This document shows, in pieces, positions 62,423 through 64,000 of a stretch of DNA of 64,000 nucleotides. Every line of letters starts with the position of its first letter. The first letter of the stretch is position 1. The position numbers and the translations under genes are program-made. The notes under the pieces are model-generated. The model did no database searches, was not told the origin of the DNA, and saw nothing but the letters and a program-made list of their open reading frames with translations. Source of the stretch: Gammaproteobacteria bacterium (GTDB taxonomy: Bacteria > Pseudomonadota > Gammaproteobacteria > JAABTG01). The DNA lies in assembly GCA_034522055.1 (NCBI GenBank), contig JAXHLS010000002.1, positions 2,294,001 through 2,358,000 of the forward strand, written 5' to 3'.

Positions 62423-64000
62423 CTACTCGCCGTCGTTGAGGGCCAGTCGAGTCCGGCGCAGGCGCTCCAGGTGGGCGAGAAGGGGCGCGGTTTTCTCCTG
62501 GAAGTCGGCCATGTGCCGCCGTTCCAGGGGCAGTGCCTTGGGCAGTTCCACCTTGAGGGGGTCCCGATGCACGCCGGCGACCCGGAACTCATAGTGGACA
62601 TGGGGCCCGGTGGCGAGCCCGCTGCTGCCCACGTAACCGATGACCTGGCCCTGTCTCACGCGGCTTCCCGCTCCCGTCTTCTTGCCGTATCCCGACATGT
62701 GGGCATAGAGCGTGGTGTAGCGTTCGCCGTGCTTGATGACGATGGTCTTGCCATAGCCGCCCTTGGTGCCGCGCAATATCACCTTGCCGTCGCCGGTCGC
62801 CAGGATGGGCGTACCCCGCGAGGCCGCATAATCCACCCCCTTGTGGGCCCGGAAACGGTGCAGCACGGGGTGCCAGCGGGCGGTGGTGAAACGCGAACTC
62901 ACACGGCCGAAACGCACCGGCATGCGCCGGAACGCCTTACGCATGCTGTGGCCGTCGGGCGAATAGTAGTCGGTCTCACCGGAGGGCTTGGTGAACCGCA
63001 GGGCACTGACGGTGCGGCCGCGGTTGACGAACTCCAGGGCCAGGATGTCGCCGTCCTTGATTTTCTCACCCTGGTCGTCGAAGTGTTCCTCGTAGAGGAC
63101 GGTGAAGCGGTCACCCTCCCGCAGATCCTGGGCGAAGTCGATGTCCCAGCCCAGGATCTCGGCCATCTCCATGATGGTGCGGTCCGCCAGACCGGCGGCG
63201 ATGCCCGCCTCGAACAGGGAACTGCTGATGTTCCCGGAGGCGGCCACACGGCGCGTGGATACCTCCATTTCCTCCACCCGGATGGAGAAACCCCGGGGCT
63301 TCCGCTCGGCTACCAGGGTGGTTATGCGGTCCTGTTGCCACACCAGCCGCTGGAGGCTGTTGGCGTCGTCCACCTCCAGGGTGATCGCCTGTCCGGGCTG
63401 GATCCGCGACAGGCGCTCCCGGTTGCTGCGATCCCTCACCAGGCCGGCCAGTTCCGCCGGCGGTACGCCGAGGCGGCGGAAGATGAGGGCCAGGGAATCC
63501 CCGCGTTTCACCTTGGCGTCCAGGGCCTTAACGGGGGGTTCCTCGTTGGCGGGTGCGTCCATGGCCCGCGCCTGCCCCTGCGGGGTCGTTGCCGCGGGTG
63601 AACGGGTCCCCGGCCTCAGGGCAGCGGCGTCGATCGTGGTGTCGTGGGGCGTTTGCTCTCCTCGGAACTCCTCGAAAGAGAAGCCTTCAGGGGTGCGCGT
63701 GGCCACCAGTGTCGCGTCGGCGGCCTGTCGCCAAGCCAGCCGCTGCAGGCGGTCGTCTCCGGTTATCTGCAAGGACAGTTCCTGTCCGGGCTTCATTCGG
63801 GACAGACGGTCCTTGGCATTCCCTTCCCGTACCAGGGCCACCAACTCGGCGGCCGGTATCTCCAGGCGCCTAAAGATGCGCGCAAGGGAGTCGCCCGGGG
63901 CGACGGTGGCGGTGAGTTCGGTGATGTCGGGTGGGGCCGTGACCGCGTCGACCGAGGCCGTGCCCGTTGCCGCGGATGAAGCCTCCCCATCCGGGTATGC
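62423..64000 (-). CDS. M23 metallopeptidase with duplicated OapA/LysM-like units, 5' end beyond right edge
   Basis: The frame is open to the window edge, leaving about 525 C-terminal residues. A first OapA-like unit (LTATVAPGDSLARIFRRLEIPAAELVALVREG...) and a second (VKRGDSLALIFRRLGVPPAELAGLVRDR...) are clear duplicates about 130 residues apart. The peptidase domain has HKGVDYAASRGTPI (HxxxD zinc site) and HVHYEF (HxH), so it looks active as a murein DD-endopeptidase of the MepM type. Neighbours anmK and bactofilin also concern the cell wall. The true start is not in the window. Confidence 0.9.
   Translation of the reverse strand, partial: AYPDGEASSAATGTASVDAVTAPPDITELTATVAPGDSLARIFRRLEIPAAELVALVREGNAKDRLSRMKPGQELSLQITGDDRLQRLAWRQAADATLVATRTPEGFSFEEFRGEQTPHDTTIDAAALRPGTRSPAATTPQGQARAMDAPANEEPPVKALDAKVKRGDSLALIFRRLGVPPAELAGLVRDRSNRERLSRIQPGQAITLEVDDANSLQRLVWQQDRITTLVAERKPRGFSIRVEEMEVSTRRVAASGNISSSLFEAGIAAGLADRTIMEMAEILGWDIDFAQDLREGDRFTVLYEEHFDDQGEKIKDGDILALEFVNRGRTVSALRFTKPSGETDYYSPDGHSMRKAFRRMPVRFGRVSSRFTTARWHPVLHRFRAHKGVDYAASRGTPILATGDGKVILRGTKGGYGKTIVIKHGERYTTLYAHMSGYGKKTGAGSRVRQGQVIGYVGSSGLATGPHVHYEFRVAGVHRDPLKVELPKALPLERRHMADFQEKTAPLLAHLERLRRTRLALNDGE

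Overview
The window is high-GC DNA from the chromosome of a gammaproteobacterium. The best guess is a Chromatiales or Ectothiorhodospiraceae-like sulfur-oxidising, nitrate-respiring chemolithotroph. Three things point there. The housekeeping order is gammaproteobacterial: mnmG-rsmG-parA-parB-atpIBEFHAGDC-glmU-glmS, and argC-coiled-coil-bactofilin-erpA with convergent anmK and M23 peptidase. The respiratory proteins resemble E. coli NarXL and NarGHJI. DsrC-family, rhodanese and heme c proteins suggest sulfur and redox metabolism. The species itself is an inference; no rRNA or tRNA gene is seen.

Layout. 1-221 is the 5' end of a PEP-CTERM/exosortase-associated acyltransferase. 754-4180 is glyQ-glyS-mazG on the minus strand. 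4350-4470 is a REP/BIME-type repeat. 4731-6026 holds two CxxCH heme proteins. 6040-9830 holds a membrane protein, an ArsR-rhodanese fusion regulator with a strong palindromic operator candidate, a periplasmic tandem rhodanese, and inverted heptamer repeat arrays at a convergent gene junction. 9832-12812 is divergent speA/speE. 12809-14212 is a truncated Uma2-type gene followed by an AT-rich leader and the 'mobile mystery' HTH/Fic pair. 14381-15264 is an orphan ParA with a small Pro/Ala-rich partner.

15408-35810 is the metabolic heart: narL-narX on minus, then on plus a fused NarK-NarK, a second NarK, narGHJI, a DsrC-like protein without its usual penultimate cysteine, an unrecognised CxxCxxC protein, a CBS-domain protein, a radical SAM protein, ubiU-ubiV-ubiT and a MogA-type gene. 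Together these provide nitrate sensing, nitrate/nitrite transport, membrane nitrate reductase, oxygen-independent ubiquinone synthesis for the quinol donor, and molybdenum cofactor synthesis. A NarL-type 7-2-7 site and an FNR-type box lie ahead of the fused narK.

35982-52157 is mnmG, rsmG, parAB, the complete F1Fo ATP synthase operon with a recognisable promoter, glmU, glmS and an FHA protein. 52201-54982 is hemL, thiE and thiD on minus. 55193-57479 has rubredoxin, an atypical IscA-family protein, an ATP-grasp enzyme and yggX. 57596-58126 is a thioredoxin-like protein. 58288-58396 is a compact promoter-hairpin-terminator island ahead of argC. 58495-61133 is argC, a coiled-coil membrane protein, a bactofilin and erpA. 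61211-64000 is anmK and an M23 peptidase that runs off the right edge and has a duplicated OapA/LysM-like unit.

All calls come from reading the sequence; no database search was run. The best candidate for something undescribed is the DsrC-like / CxxCxxC / CBS trio between narI and the ubiUVT genes.
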